In this document: piece by piece, positions 18,980 through 27,012 of the stretch | Numbering within the stretch: position 1 is the stretch's first letter | Layout of the letters: the number at the start of each line of letters is the position of its first letter | Source of the DNA: Oceanobacillus sojae | GTDB lineage: Bacteria > Bacillota > Bacilli > Bacillales > Amphibacillaceae | Length of the DNA stretch: 64,000 bases | Reading direction: 5' to 3' | NCBI RefSeq assembly: GCF_900162665.1 | Contig: NZ_LT727811.1 | Coordinates: forward strand, 314,063-378,062 | Made by a program: the position numbers and the translations under genes | Notes under the pieces: generated by a model | What the model saw: only the letters and a program-made list of their open reading frames with translations | The model's database searches: none | What the model was told of the DNA's origin: nothing

Positions 18980-19467
18980 TGGATATCACCTTCCACGGTT
19001 TTTTTATGCGGGTCTATTAATGCTGCAATAACATTAAAGAACATTAAAAGTGACCCGACCGGTATAGCAGCATATGCCCAAGCCATGGAATACTGTAAAG
19101 TTGGAGTAGACTGACCAATGACTAAATAAGTTAAATGCGCTCCATAATAAGCTAATGCTATACAAAAAATAGCACTTATCCATAAAATAATTTTCTCAAG
19201 TTTTTTTCTTGTTTTCGGACTCGAAACCTGCAGCAGAAAATCAATTGCTATATGCTGGTTCGTACGGAATGCGAGACCGGACCCTAGAAAAACAATATAA
19301 ATCATTAAATATTTTGCCAATTCTTCTGTCCAGCTGAGGGGTATATTAATAATAAATCGCGTACTTACCTGTAATACGACTAGAACAGCTAAGACAATTA
19401 GTAAACCAGCCAACAAATACTTGATAACACTATTTATTTTATCGATTGCTCTAATATACTTATTCAT
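18976..19467 (-). CDS. dctQ: TRAP transporter small membrane subunit (DctQ)
   Basis: The 163-residue protein has four predicted helices. The family core is QVSTRFIINIPLSWTEELAKYLMIYIVFLGSGLAFR and then HIAIDFLL. It couples the binding protein to the DctM channel. It starts 6 bases after the binding protein gene and overlaps DctM, which fits fixed stoichiometry. Confidence 0.93.
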   Translation of the reverse strand: MNKYIRAIDKINSVIKYLLAGLLIVLAVLVVLQVSTRFIINIPLSWTEELAKYLMIYIVFLGSGLAFRTNQHIAIDFLLQVSSPKTRKKLEKIILWISAIFCIALAYYGAHLTYLVIGQSTPTLQYSMAWAYAAIPVGSLLMFFNVIAALIDPHKKTVEGDIQ

Positions 19468-19472
19468 AAGTT

Positions 19473-20462
19473 CTACTCCCTCATACCTTGTATGGTGTCA
19501 TATAACTCTCTTCCATACTTATCAGCTAATTTTTCATTAATATCCTGCACTGCCTCTCTAAATGGCTCTTGATCAACTTCAACAATTTCTACATCTGCAT
19601 CCAACATGGCTTGGACAGCTTCCTCTTCTTCCTGAAAGACCAAATCATTTTGATAATTTCTTGCCTCTTCCGCTGCTTCTAGAACAGCATCTCTTTCGTC
19701 TTCCGTCAGTCCTTCAAATGTTTTATCACTCATTAGGAGCTGAACATAGCCAAATACGTGATCTGTCATCACCAGATAGTCCTGCACTTCCTGGATACGG
19801 GCACTGGCAGTAAATTCTATTGGGTTTTCCTGTGCGTCTATGACACCCGTTTGCAGAGATGAGTAAACTTCACCAAAATTCATTGGAGTCGGACTAGCCC
19901 CCATTGCTTTCCACCCCTCTACGGATGCTTCAATATTAGGCACGCGAATTTTTATTCCCCTTAAATCTTCCGGTTTCTCTACTAATCTATTCGTGGTTAA
20001 TTCTCTGGGACCGCGTAACCAAAACTCCAGACCTCTGACTCCCGTCTCTTCTAACATATCATCCTGCAAACGCTTACCTTCATCACCGTAAACAAACTCT
20101 TCTAAGTGACCTAAATCATGAAATAGATAAGGTAATTCTAAAATAGAATAAGGTTCATAGAAGTTGGACATTACTCCAGCTACTAAAGCAAAATCTACCG
20201 TACCTATCTGCATTCCTTCTACTAAATCACGATCTTCTCCCAAAGTAGAGCTGGGATAAACCTCTACTTTGACAGAACCATCTGTTTTTTCTTCGACCAG
20301 CTCAGCAAATTTCAACGACCCCTTATGCCAAGCATTAGATTCACTTTGAATATGTCCAAGCCGTAATACTTTTGTCTCTTTTTCATCCGCATTTCCCTGA
20401 TTACAAGCAGTCAACAGCAGAGCTGTAATTGATAAGAGTAAAAATACTATTTTTGATTTCAT
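19473..20462 (-). CDS. dctP: TRAP transporter solute-binding lipoprotein (DctP)
   Basis: The roughly 329-residue extracytoplasmic binding protein has a lipoprotein signal, LLLSITALLLTACNQ, with the lipid-anchor Cys in the lipobox. The mature part carries the DctP fold: LRLGHIQSESNAWHKG, PSSTLGEDRDLVEGMQIG, and the carboxylate-binding Arg in the KIRVPNIEASVEGWKAMGASPTPM region. AGGGGGAT precedes the ATG at 20462; the longer frame would extend a signal peptide that is already complete. Ligand identity is inferred from neighbours as a sugar acid. Confidence 0.92.
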   Translation of the reverse strand: MKSKIVFLLLSITALLLTACNQGNADEKETKVLRLGHIQSESNAWHKGSLKFAELVEEKTDGSVKVEVYPSSTLGEDRDLVEGMQIGTVDFALVAGVMSNFYEPYSILELPYLFHDLGHLEEFVYGDEGKRLQDDMLEETGVRGLEFWLRGPRELTTNRLVEKPEDLRGIKIRVPNIEASVEGWKAMGASPTPMNFGEVYSSLQTGVIDAQENPIEFTASARIQEVQDYLVMTDHVFGYVQLLMSDKTFEGLTEDERDAVLEAAEEARNYQNDLVFQEEEEAVQAMLDADVEIVEVDQEPFREAVQDINEKLADKYGRELYDTIQGMRE

Positions 20463-20472
20463 TTTTATCCCC

Positions 20473-21501
20473 CTATTCAAAAGAAACAAGCACTTTCACA
20501 GAGTTATCCAGCTTTTTATCGACCATCTTAAATCCTTCTCCAGCTTGTTCATAATGCAATTTATGAGATATAACTTTAGCAACGTTTAATTCACCTTTTG
20601 TGATAATTTCCAAAGCCTTCTCCGAGTCAGGACGATTGTATGTCATACATCCAACCACTTCTTTTTCATTTTGCTGCAGCTGCTCAATATCCATTTCCTG
20701 TTGACCATGGAACATAGCTACAGTTACTACACGACCGCCTTTTTTTAATAAATTCAGCGCATCATTAACAATCCCCGGAACTCCGGCAGTAATGAAAACT
20801 TTATCAAATGATCCCTTATCCAATGTCTGTTTCGCTTCATTAATCCAATTTTGATTGTCTTTAATATTAATGACACTGGAAGCTCCCATTTCTTTTGCTT
20901 TGTCTAAAGAATAATCAAGCACATCTGTCACAACAACGTCTTCTGCGCCTTTATCTTTAACAGCAATAAGTGTTAAGAGACCAATTGGACCTGCTCCTAA
21001 AATAGCAACTCTGTCTGTTGGCTTCACATCCCCTTTATAAGCAGCGTGCACACCGACCGCCAAGGGCTCCACAAGCACTCCTTCATCATACGTAACAGTA
21101 TCAGGCAAAAGAAGAACCTGAGCTTCCGGTGCAATAAAGTACTCTGCCATAGTTCCCAGCCAGTCTCCCATTCCCGGAGCTAAACGGTTATCTGAATAGT
21201 TAACATTACCCGTCATAATCCCTTCACTTTCCCCTGTACCAATCTGAGGTTCAACAGTAACCCGGTCTCCCACTTTAAAATGAGTTACCTTCTCCCCTAC
21301 TTCAACTACCTCTCCAGCAACTTCATGCCCAATAATAACCGGGGGCTTTCTAAAAGGATGCAAGCCTTTATAGGTGTGAATATCCGAGCCGCAAATCCCT
21401 GCTACCGACACTTTAATCTGAACCTCATCTTCCTTCAACTCTGGTAATGCTGCTTCTTTAACAACTACTTTCTCTGCATCGTCTACAAATACTGCCTTCA
21501 T
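20473..21501 (-). CDS. Zinc-type medium-chain alcohol/polyol dehydrogenase without the structural zinc cysteines
   Basis: The 342-residue MDR oxidoreductase should oxidise a hydroxyl of a sugar or sugar acid with NAD(P). The catalytic zinc ligands are visible: Cys in VAGICGSDIHTYKG, His-Glu in VIIGHEVAGEV, and Glu in LVEPLAVGVHAA. The nucleotide site is AILGAGPIGLLTL. The structural-zinc lobe, usually with four closely spaced cysteines after the VTVEPQI strand, reads GTGESEGIMTGNVNYSDN with no cysteine. In this operon it may replace the LtnD- or PdxA-type dehydrogenases known from other four-carbon acid sugar pathways; that is inference. Confidence 0.88.
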   Translation of the reverse strand: MKAVFVDDAEKVVVKEAALPELKEDEVQIKVSVAGICGSDIHTYKGLHPFRKPPVIIGHEVAGEVVEVGEKVTHFKVGDRVTVEPQIGTGESEGIMTGNVNYSDNRLAPGMGDWLGTMAEYFIAPEAQVLLLPDTVTYDEGVLVEPLAVGVHAAYKGDVKPTDRVAILGAGPIGLLTLIAVKDKGAEDVVVTDVLDYSLDKAKEMGASSVINIKDNQNWINEAKQTLDKGSFDKVFITAGVPGIVNDALNLLKKGGRVVTVAMFHGQQEMDIEQLQQNEKEVVGCMTYNRPDSEKALEIITKGELNVAKVISHKLHYEQAGEGFKMVDKKLDNSVKVLVSFE

Positions 21502-21528
21502 GATTCTCTCTCCCTATTCCAAACTCAT

Positions 21529-22149
21529 CTATTGGAAATAAATCATTTTTGAATCTATCAAATGATCTCTCATCAATTCCGAGCTTCGGTTGTCTTTTGC
21601 TTTAAGTGCTTCCAGGATTTCTATATGTTCCTGGTAGAACTTCCTTACTCTTCCTGGATCTTTCTTTAAATGACGTAACGTAATTCTACGCAAATGGTCT
21701 TGATAGTTTAATAAAATCTTAGTAATCTCTGTATTCCCGGCAAATTCACTAATCGCTAAGTGAAATTCATGATCCAGTGTTGCGAATAAGCTGACATCTT
21801 CTTCTTCTGCCGCTTTCTCCGTAGCATGAACAATCTCTTCTAATTCATTGCATTGTTCTTTTGTTATGCGTTTATAAATCTCATTACAATTAAAAGTTTC
21901 TAAAGCAACCCGCAGATTATAAATATCATTAATTCTTTCAATGGATATATCATTCACAATAATTCCCTGCTTTGAAGAAACGGTTACAAATCCTTCTGAT
22001 TCTAATCGAACCAGTGCATTTTTTATTGGTGTTTTACTCATCCCCAAATCATCTATCAATGTTCTTTCTGATAGAAATCTTCCGGGTTCATAGTTTTCTT
22101 CTAATATTCTTTCTTTGATTTTCTGATAAGCAACATCTTTTAATAACAT
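21529..22149 (-). CDS. GntR-family regulator, FadR/FCD subfamily
   Basis: The roughly 206-residue repressor has an N-terminal winged helix (AYQKIKERILEENYEPGRFLSE, then MSKTPIKNALVRLESEGFV) and an alpha-helical FCD ligand domain with the metal/ligand histidines in LDHEFHLAIS and QEHIEILEAL. ATG at 22149 has AAGGGA twelve bases upstream; ATG at 22161 abuts the ribosome site and is less likely. FCD regulators commonly bind carboxylates and sugar acids. A palindrome at 23533-23548, just downstream of the operon promoter, is the likely operator. Confidence 0.88.
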   Translation of the reverse strand: MLLKDVAYQKIKERILEENYEPGRFLSERTLIDDLGMSKTPIKNALVRLESEGFVTVSSKQGIIVNDISIERINDIYNLRVALETFNCNEIYKRITKEQCNELEEIVHATEKAAEEEDVSLFATLDHEFHLAISEFAGNTEITKILLNYQDHLRRITLRHLKKDPGRVRKFYQEHIEILEALKAKDNRSSELMRDHLIDSKMIYFQ

Positions 22150-22173
22150 AATTACGCTCATTCCCTTAGTTTA

Positions 22174-23511
22174 TTAAGAGCCGGACTGATAGACTTTCTC
22201 AAAGAATTGCGGTCCGCCTAACTGGCCACTCTTCAATGCAATCTCTAGTCCATCAAATTTAGGTCTCTCTGAATATGCTAAACATAAAGGGGCACCCGGC
22301 GCAATAGAATCCAGCACTTCCAGTCCAAAAATATCTAAATTAGATGTGACAAACCCTGAAGTATCGCCCCCAGATATAATTAATCTCTTAATCTCTATCT
22401 GGTCTAAAACCTTCTTGGTCCACTCTCCCAATTTCCTTCCGATATAAATCCCTCTATCTTCCTTAGAAATACCTTCTTCCAGTAAATGCTGTTTTGTTTT
22501 TTCAATTATTGGATCATCTGGCCCTTTAGCTGTATAAATAATTACCTTTTTCTTAAGCTCTATTTTCTTCACTATTTTTTCCAGGAATCCTTCCGCTTTT
22601 TCCTCATCAGTAAATAATTCATAAGGTATTTGTTCTAGATGAAAACCAGCCTCCTCTGCGTTCTCCAGCTGCTGCTTTGTCACTTCAGATACACTGCCGG
22701 AAACAGAGAATATTTTCTCTATCTTGGAGGATACTATGTCTTTTTCTGTTCGAGAACCTGCTTGATTCCTTTTTATTGCATCCCCCAAAGCATATTCAAT
22801 GCCGGAGGACCCTAATAGAAATTGAGTATCTGTTCCCTTCATTTCCCAAAGTACTTGAGATACCTTCTCCATATGAACATCATTTAGCGAATCAAATAAT
22901 ACAATATTATCTTCTTCAGCATGTTTCTCAATAATTTCTGATACATTCTGTTCTTCCAAGTCTAAGACACTGACTTTATCTATCCGCTGCTCTGTCTGTT
23001 TCTGCAAATGCACAGCTAAATCAGCTTCATCCATCGGAGTTACTGGATGCCTGGACATTACAGGGTGTCTGTCCAGGCGATATACTTTATCCTGAAAAGC
23101 TGCAAAATGATTCCCAAATGCTGTATATCTCCCTAACATAGGAGCCGCTACTAGCAAAGGGAAACTGCCTTTATTAAAATAATTCCGGGCAAGATCACCG
23201 GCAAACCCGATACTTCCTACGTCAGGTGAAGAATCAAAGGTAGAACAAACTTTATAATGAACAAAATATGGCTTTATTTTTTGAAAAAAATCATAAACAG
23301 GAACTAATTCTTTTTCCATGCCATTTCTATTTTTCGCGCGGGCAGTTCCCGCTACACCAACACAATCAACATCCTGGAAACGCTCCATCATCTTTTCATT
23401 TGGTATTTTTAAAAATAAAATTGTTTTTAAGCCATATTGATCCAGTGCTTCCATTGCATCTGTTGATCCAGTGAAATCGTCTCCATAAAAACCTAATATC
23501 AATCTTTTCAA
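22174..23511 (-). CDS. otnK: Four-carbon acid sugar kinase (DUF1537, OtnK-like)
   Basis: The roughly 445-residue kinase has the DUF1537 N-terminal domain beginning LILGFYGDDFTGSTDAMEAL, the substrate-side YKVCSTFDSSPDVGSIG, and the C-terminal nucleotide domain with LIISGGDTSGFVTSNLDI and SIAPGAPLCLAYSE. Members phosphorylate 3-oxo-tetronate or D-threonate/erythronate with ATP. The OtnC-type aldolase in the same operon favours OtnK function. AGGAGG stands 8 bases before the TTG at 23511; the GTG at 23520 overlaps the ribosome site. It is the first gene of the operon. Confidence 0.87.
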   Translation of the reverse strand: MKRLILGFYGDDFTGSTDAMEALDQYGLKTILFLKIPNEKMMERFQDVDCVGVAGTARAKNRNGMEKELVPVYDFFQKIKPYFVHYKVCSTFDSSPDVGSIGFAGDLARNYFNKGSFPLLVAAPMLGRYTAFGNHFAAFQDKVYRLDRHPVMSRHPVTPMDEADLAVHLQKQTEQRIDKVSVLDLEEQNVSEIIEKHAEEDNIVLFDSLNDVHMEKVSQVLWEMKGTDTQFLLGSSGIEYALGDAIKRNQAGSRTEKDIVSSKIEKIFSVSGSVSEVTKQQLENAEEAGFHLEQIPYELFTDEEKAEGFLEKIVKKIELKKKVIIYTAKGPDDPIIEKTKQHLLEEGISKEDRGIYIGRKLGEWTKKVLDQIEIKRLIISGGDTSGFVTSNLDIFGLEVLDSIAPGAPLCLAYSERPKFDGLEIALKSGQLGGPQFFEKVYQSGS

Positions 23512-23532
23512 GTATCCCACCTCCTAAAATCT

Positions 23533-23548
23533 AACATAGATCTAAGTT
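23533..23548. promoter_or_regulatory. Palindrome downstream of the otnK promoter, candidate GntR operator
   Basis: AACATAGATCTAAGTT is an inverted repeat with one mismatch pair, centred on 23540/23541. It lies between the -10 box and the otnK start, where a bound FCD repressor would block initiation. Confidence 0.5.
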
Positions 23549-23561
23549 GAATCTAAAAAAG

Positions 23562-23590
23562 ATGTTAACATCGCTGTTTTATTTTGTCAA
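23562..23590 (-). promoter_or_regulatory. Sigma-A promoter of the otnK operon
   Basis: On the minus strand TTGACA (23590-23585) is followed after exactly 17 bases by TAACAT (23567-23562). This is a near-consensus promoter about 50 bases before the otnK start codon. Confidence 0.75.
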
Positions 23591-23599
23591 CGCTTTCTA
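23585..23599. promoter_or_regulatory. cre-like site overlapping the otnK -35 box
   Basis: On the minus strand TAGAAAGCGTTGACA matches the CcpA consensus WTGNAANCGNWNNCW with one mismatch and contains the -35 hexamer. CcpA binding here would repress directly by occlusion. Confidence 0.55.
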
Positions 23600-23692
23600 A
23601 AAATATATTTTATAACTATTCGAAGTAACCTTGATTGAATCCACATTCTCTTATATAAAATCTCACTTTTTTTATAACTTTAATGTCTATCC

Positions 23693-23720
23693 TTGCATCG
23701 CCCTCTCTCTTTAGTACAAT
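23693..23720 (+). promoter_or_regulatory. Sigma-A promoter for the small membrane peptide and sigma-54 activator
   Basis: TTGCAT (23693-23698) and TACAAT (23715-23720) are 16 bases apart, about 38 bases before the small ORF. The rest of the divergent gap 23600-23692 shows nothing clear. Confidence 0.6.
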
Positions 23721-23757
23721 AACAATAAGACAATGGATAAAAGCGAGGAGACTTGTA

Positions 23758-23829
23758 ATGAAAAGAGGCATTTTGTTTATTTTTGGCTTCTTACTTGGAG
23801 CGTTTATTTATTTTTTGTTTTTGCATTAA
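23758..23829 (+). CDS. Predicted 23-residue single-helix membrane peptide
   Basis: The ORF starts at an ATG placed 8 bases after GAGGAG and encodes MKRGILFIFGFLLGAFIYFL plus FLH, a basic N-terminus and one hydrophobic helix with small-residue packing positions. It ends 25 bases before the activator gene and shares its promoter. No known family is recognised. It may be a true small protein or a leader whose translation affects the activator; the strong ribosome site argues for translation. Confidence 0.5.
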   Translation: MKRGILFIFGFLLGAFIYFLFLH

Positions 23830-23854
23830 TTCATTCTAAAATGATTAGAGAGAA

Positions 23855-25288
23855 GTGATTAGATTGGACGAAGCATTTAAAGTTATTACGGACAGCATCA
23901 ATGAAGGAGTTATCATAGTAAATGCAGACTTCATCTTTACATATGCAAATAAAGCCAGCAATGCGTTTGGCCTTAACTATAAAAGAGTTATTGGAAAATC
24001 TATTTTTGATGTCTTTCCTTATTTAAAAAAAGAAAATAGTACAATGGTTCAAGTTTTAGATACAAAGCAGCCAATTATAGATAGGAGACAAACCTTTTAT
24101 ACTTATCAGGGAGAGCGAAAAACAACCATCACATCTACTTACCCTATTTTAGCAAATGGAAAAGTGACCGGAGTATTTGAATTGTTTCGTGATATTACTA
24201 CTGTCGAGGCATTGAATACTGAATTACATAATCTGCAGGCAGAAAAACAAATAAATCAAAAAACAGCCATAACCCAACATCCCGGCTCTACATTTATTGG
24301 GGAAAGTGATACTATCTATAAAATAAAATCCAATTTATCTATTTATACAGCAAGTTTATCTCCTATTTTTATTTATGGAGAAACAGGTACAGGGAAAGAA
24401 GTACTTGTAAAAACGATTCATAAAAAGATGCAGGGTGATCAAAAATTACCTTTAATCACTCAAAACTGTGCAGCTATTCCTGAAAACCTGCTGGAATCTT
24501 ATTTATTTGGAACCACTAAAGGGAGTTACACTGATGCTGTAGATAGAAAAGGATTATTCGAGCTGGCTAACGAAGGTGTATTGTTTTTAGATGAGATTAA
24601 TTCTCTACCGCTTAATCTGCAAGCAAAACTTTTACGTGTTCTACAAGATCAACGTATCCGAAAAGTTGGAGATACAACAGACTTTGATGTTCAAGTAAAG
24701 CTGATCGTTGCTTCTAACCGAAAACCACAAGAATTGCTTGCTGAAGGGCTTATACGTAAAGACTTCTATTATCGATTGAATGTATTAAATATTGAGCTCC
24801 CGCCGCTACGTGAACGAAAAGAAGATATCCCTCTGCTGGTGGATCAATTTATTCTAAACTTTAATACATTGTTTTCCAAAGAAATAGCCGGCATCACCTC
24901 TAAAGGGCTGGATAGGCTTATAAATTATGATTGGCCTGGCAATATTCGCGAACTTCAAAATGTCATTGAGCGAATCATGAATGCAAAACAGGAGGGAGTA
25001 ATTGAACCAGAAGATATTGAATTTGATACCTTTCTTAACGATGCACATGTCATTCATCAAAGATATTCTCACTACTCCAGGTCTTATATGGGATCAAAAA
25101 TATCACTTAAAGATATTGTACAAGAGACGGAAACAGAACATATCAAGAAAGAATTAGAGCTAACAAGTGGAAATATCTCACAAGCAGCAAGAAATTTAGA
25201 TATTCCTCAACAAACATTAAGTAATAAAGTAAGAAAATATAATTTAGAGCGGTTTGTTCTAGAAGTTAAATTACTCAAAAAAGAGTAA
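23855..25288 (+). CDS. Sigma-54-dependent transcriptional activator (PAS-AAA+-Fis)
   Basis: The 477-residue enhancer-binding protein has a PAS sensor (about 5-118, with EGVIIVNADFIFTYANKA), an AAA+ domain (about 145-380) and a Fis-type HTH (about 435-465, SGNISQAARNLDIPQQTLSN). Walker A is GETGTGKE (175-182) and Walker B VLFLDEIN (242-249). The sigma-54 contact loop, normally GAFTGA, reads GSYTDA at 223-228. The start is GTG at 23855 after AGAGAGAA; a TTG three codons later is an alternative. No receiver domain is present, so it senses a ligand or state through PAS. Its target is almost certainly the operon from 25422, which has a consensus -24/-12 promoter. Confidence 0.92.
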   Translation: MIRLDEAFKVITDSINEGVIIVNADFIFTYANKASNAFGLNYKRVIGKSIFDVFPYLKKENSTMVQVLDTKQPIIDRRQTFYTYQGERKTTITSTYPILANGKVTGVFELFRDITTVEALNTELHNLQAEKQINQKTAITQHPGSTFIGESDTIYKIKSNLSIYTASLSPIFIYGETGTGKEVLVKTIHKKMQGDQKLPLITQNCAAIPENLLESYLFGTTKGSYTDAVDRKGLFELANEGVLFLDEINSLPLNLQAKLLRVLQDQRIRKVGDTTDFDVQVKLIVASNRKPQELLAEGLIRKDFYYRLNVLNIELPPLRERKEDIPLLVDQFILNFNTLFSKEIAGITSKGLDRLINYDWPGNIRELQNVIERIMNAKQEGVIEPEDIEFDTFLNDAHVIHQRYSHYSRSYMGSKISLKDIVQETETEHIKKELELTSGNISQAARNLDIPQQTLSNKVRKYNLERFVLEVKLLKKE

Positions 25289-25335
25289 TCACCCATAATA
25301 CCTGTTTTGTTTTTGGTAATTTTCTTTTATCTCAT

Positions 25336-25365
25336 TTAAAAACCTTGAGAACTCAAGGTTTTTAA
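25336..25365. terminator. Palindrome, probable terminator of the activator gene
   Basis: Perfect 14-base arms around a central AA, with core AACCTTGAG and CTCAAGGTT. It lies 48 bases after the activator stop and is followed by T-rich sequence. It ends only 3 bases before the -24 box, too near for a usual activator site, so terminator is favoured. Confidence 0.6.
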
Positions 25366-25368
25366 TTT

Positions 25369-25383
25369 TGGCACAATTTTTGC
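25369..25383 (+). promoter_or_regulatory. Sigma-54 (-24/-12) promoter
   Basis: TGGCAC, five bases (AATTT), then TTGC is an exact match to the sigma-54 consensus. It lies 39 bases before the first decarboxylase-family start codon and directly after the gene for a sigma-54 activator. No sigma-A -35 box is evident. Confidence 0.9.
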
Positions 25384-25421
25384 TTATATATCTATAAAAG
25401 ATATTAAAGGAGAAATGTCAA

Positions 25422-26159
25422 ATGAACAAATACGAATATACCATTTTACCAGAATATTCACCACTATATCCAAAGCTTCCCTACCGCTATCACGATTACC
25501 AAAAAGTAAGCGTTTACTGTCGAGGTAACAAAGAAGCTTTACAGCGTTTTTTGCCAAAAGAATTTGAGTTAACATCAGATATTTTTGAAGTTTTCATCTT
25601 AAAGAATAATGAAATTGATGGATTAGACAACTATAGTGAAGGAGGTGTTGTTATCCAATGTGCTTACAAAGATAAAAAAGGAGCATGTGTTGCTTTTGAA
25701 TATGTAGATACAGATGATGCACTATGCGCTGGTCGTGAAATCTGGCGATATCCTAAGAAAATGGGTGAAGTTGAGTTTTATGGAGATGCTCAAAAAATCA
25801 GTGGCAGTGTATCAAGAAAGGGGAAAAAGATTATTGATATCACCTTTGAAGCAAATGAAAAAGAATTTGAAGTTCCTATACTCAGTCCCAGACTACAGGT
25901 AAAACGCATGCCGCACCCTGAAGCAGAAGGGACCGATACAAATAGCATTGTTCAAAACGTCTTAAAAGATGCTCAAGTGAAAAAACAGGTATTTGGAAAA
26001 GCTGATTTAAACATTGAAAAATCTGAAAAAGATCCTTTGTATCTGTTAGATATTCAAGAAGTGCTGGGTGCTGTATATTTAGAAGGCGCTTTCACATTGA
26101 CATACGGAAAAGTAATCGACAAAATTCAAGATACAAAGCCAACTAACCAGCTAACGTAA
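25422..26159 (+). CDS. Acetoacetate decarboxylase family protein, paralogue 1
   Basis: The 245-residue protein belongs to the ADC fold. The family core GREIWRYPKKMGEVEF holds adjacent lysines (112-113) at the place of the Schiff-base pair Lys115/Lys116 of clostridial acetoacetate decarboxylase. YSEGGVVIQ places a Glu (E73) like the catalytic glutamate, and VYCRGNKE has a conserved Arg. Decarboxylation of acetoacetate or a related beta-keto acid is the simplest role, but ADC-fold enzymes also catalyse aldol/dehydration reactions. It is the first gene after the sigma-54 promoter, with AAAGGAG before the ATG. Confidence 0.85.
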   Translation: MNKYEYTILPEYSPLYPKLPYRYHDYQKVSVYCRGNKEALQRFLPKEFELTSDIFEVFILKNNEIDGLDNYSEGGVVIQCAYKDKKGACVAFEYVDTDDALCAGREIWRYPKKMGEVEFYGDAQKISGSVSRKGKKIIDITFEANEKEFEVPILSPRLQVKRMPHPEAEGTDTNSIVQNVLKDAQVKKQVFGKADLNIEKSEKDPLYLLDIQEVLGAVYLEGAFTLTYGKVIDKIQDTKPTNQLT

Positions 26160-26200
26160 AATTAATTAAAATTCAAATCATTTTATGGAGGAATATATTT

Positions 26201-26983
26201 ATGAAAAGACCATTTGAAGTTTGGAATGCAGATAATATGCCCGTACAAGCTCCTTTTTTTAAAAGCCCATCTATACCATATTTTTGCAAAGACCTAAGCA
26301 GTATTAATATTTACTGTCGAACCAGTCCAGAAATTATAAAAAAATATTTAGAGCCGACTCCTTTTGAATATGTAAGTAATAACTTTATCGTTAACTTTGG
26401 AGATTATGCTAACGGCACATCAGCTACTTACCATGATTTAGGGATTATTGTTCCCGTTAAATATAAAGATTTAATTGGAGGATATTATCTTTTTGAATAT
26501 GAAGATTTAGCTTCATCTGTAAGTGCCGGGAGGGAGCTGTGGGGCTACCCTAAAAAAACTGCAGATTTTAAAAAAGAAGAAAAAGATGGAAAAACTTCTG
26601 TTTCCGTTTTTAGAGAGGATGCGGAGATTGTTCATTTTGAAGTTGATTTAAACAAAAAACCGAGACAGGAATTACCTGTTGTTCCGCAATATCCGCACAT
26701 TTTACTTTATACGATGCCCCGGCATGATGGTCCCGGTATTTTAACACAGAAAGTTTTAAGCAGAGACAGCAGCCCTGACTTTGTAACAAAGAAAAAAGTT
26801 GAAGGTTATGCAGACATAAAATTATCTGGATATGAGAATTTCCCTATTATTGAACCTTTAGATGAATTAAACCCAGTTGAGGTTTATGGAGCCAGTTATA
26901 CTATTGGAGATTATGCTGCCACACATGAGAATGGCTGGGCAAAGGTTGTTGACGTCATTATCCCGGATAAAGACTTGAAATAA
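26201..26983 (+). CDS. Acetoacetate decarboxylase family protein, paralogue 2
   Basis: The 260-residue ADC-fold protein is clearly diverged from its neighbour. GRELWGYPKKTADF keeps the lysine pair (118-119), and YCRTSPEIIKKYL parallels the conserved Arg region of paralogue 1. The glutamate position reads TYHDLGIIVPV, with Asp79 where paralogue 1 has Glu73. The two may form a hetero-oligomer or act on successive or different keto acids. ATGGAGGA precedes the start, and the gap to paralogue 1 is 41 bases with no terminator. Confidence 0.84.
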   Translation: MKRPFEVWNADNMPVQAPFFKSPSIPYFCKDLSSINIYCRTSPEIIKKYLEPTPFEYVSNNFIVNFGDYANGTSATYHDLGIIVPVKYKDLIGGYYLFEYEDLASSVSAGRELWGYPKKTADFKKEEKDGKTSVSVFREDAEIVHFEVDLNKKPRQELPVVPQYPHILLYTMPRHDGPGILTQKVLSRDSSPDFVTKKKVEGYADIKLSGYENFPIIEPLDELNPVEVYGASYTIGDYAATHENGWAKVVDVIIPDKDLK

Positions 26984-27012
26984 ATAACATAACAAAAATA
27001 GGGGGATTACTG

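Noticed and set aside
25336-25365. Palindrome considered as the binding site of the sigma-54 activator
   Set aside because: It ends 3 bases before the -24 box, whereas enhancer sites usually lie 80-200 bases upstream. Its T-rich flank and position after the activator stop fit a terminator better.
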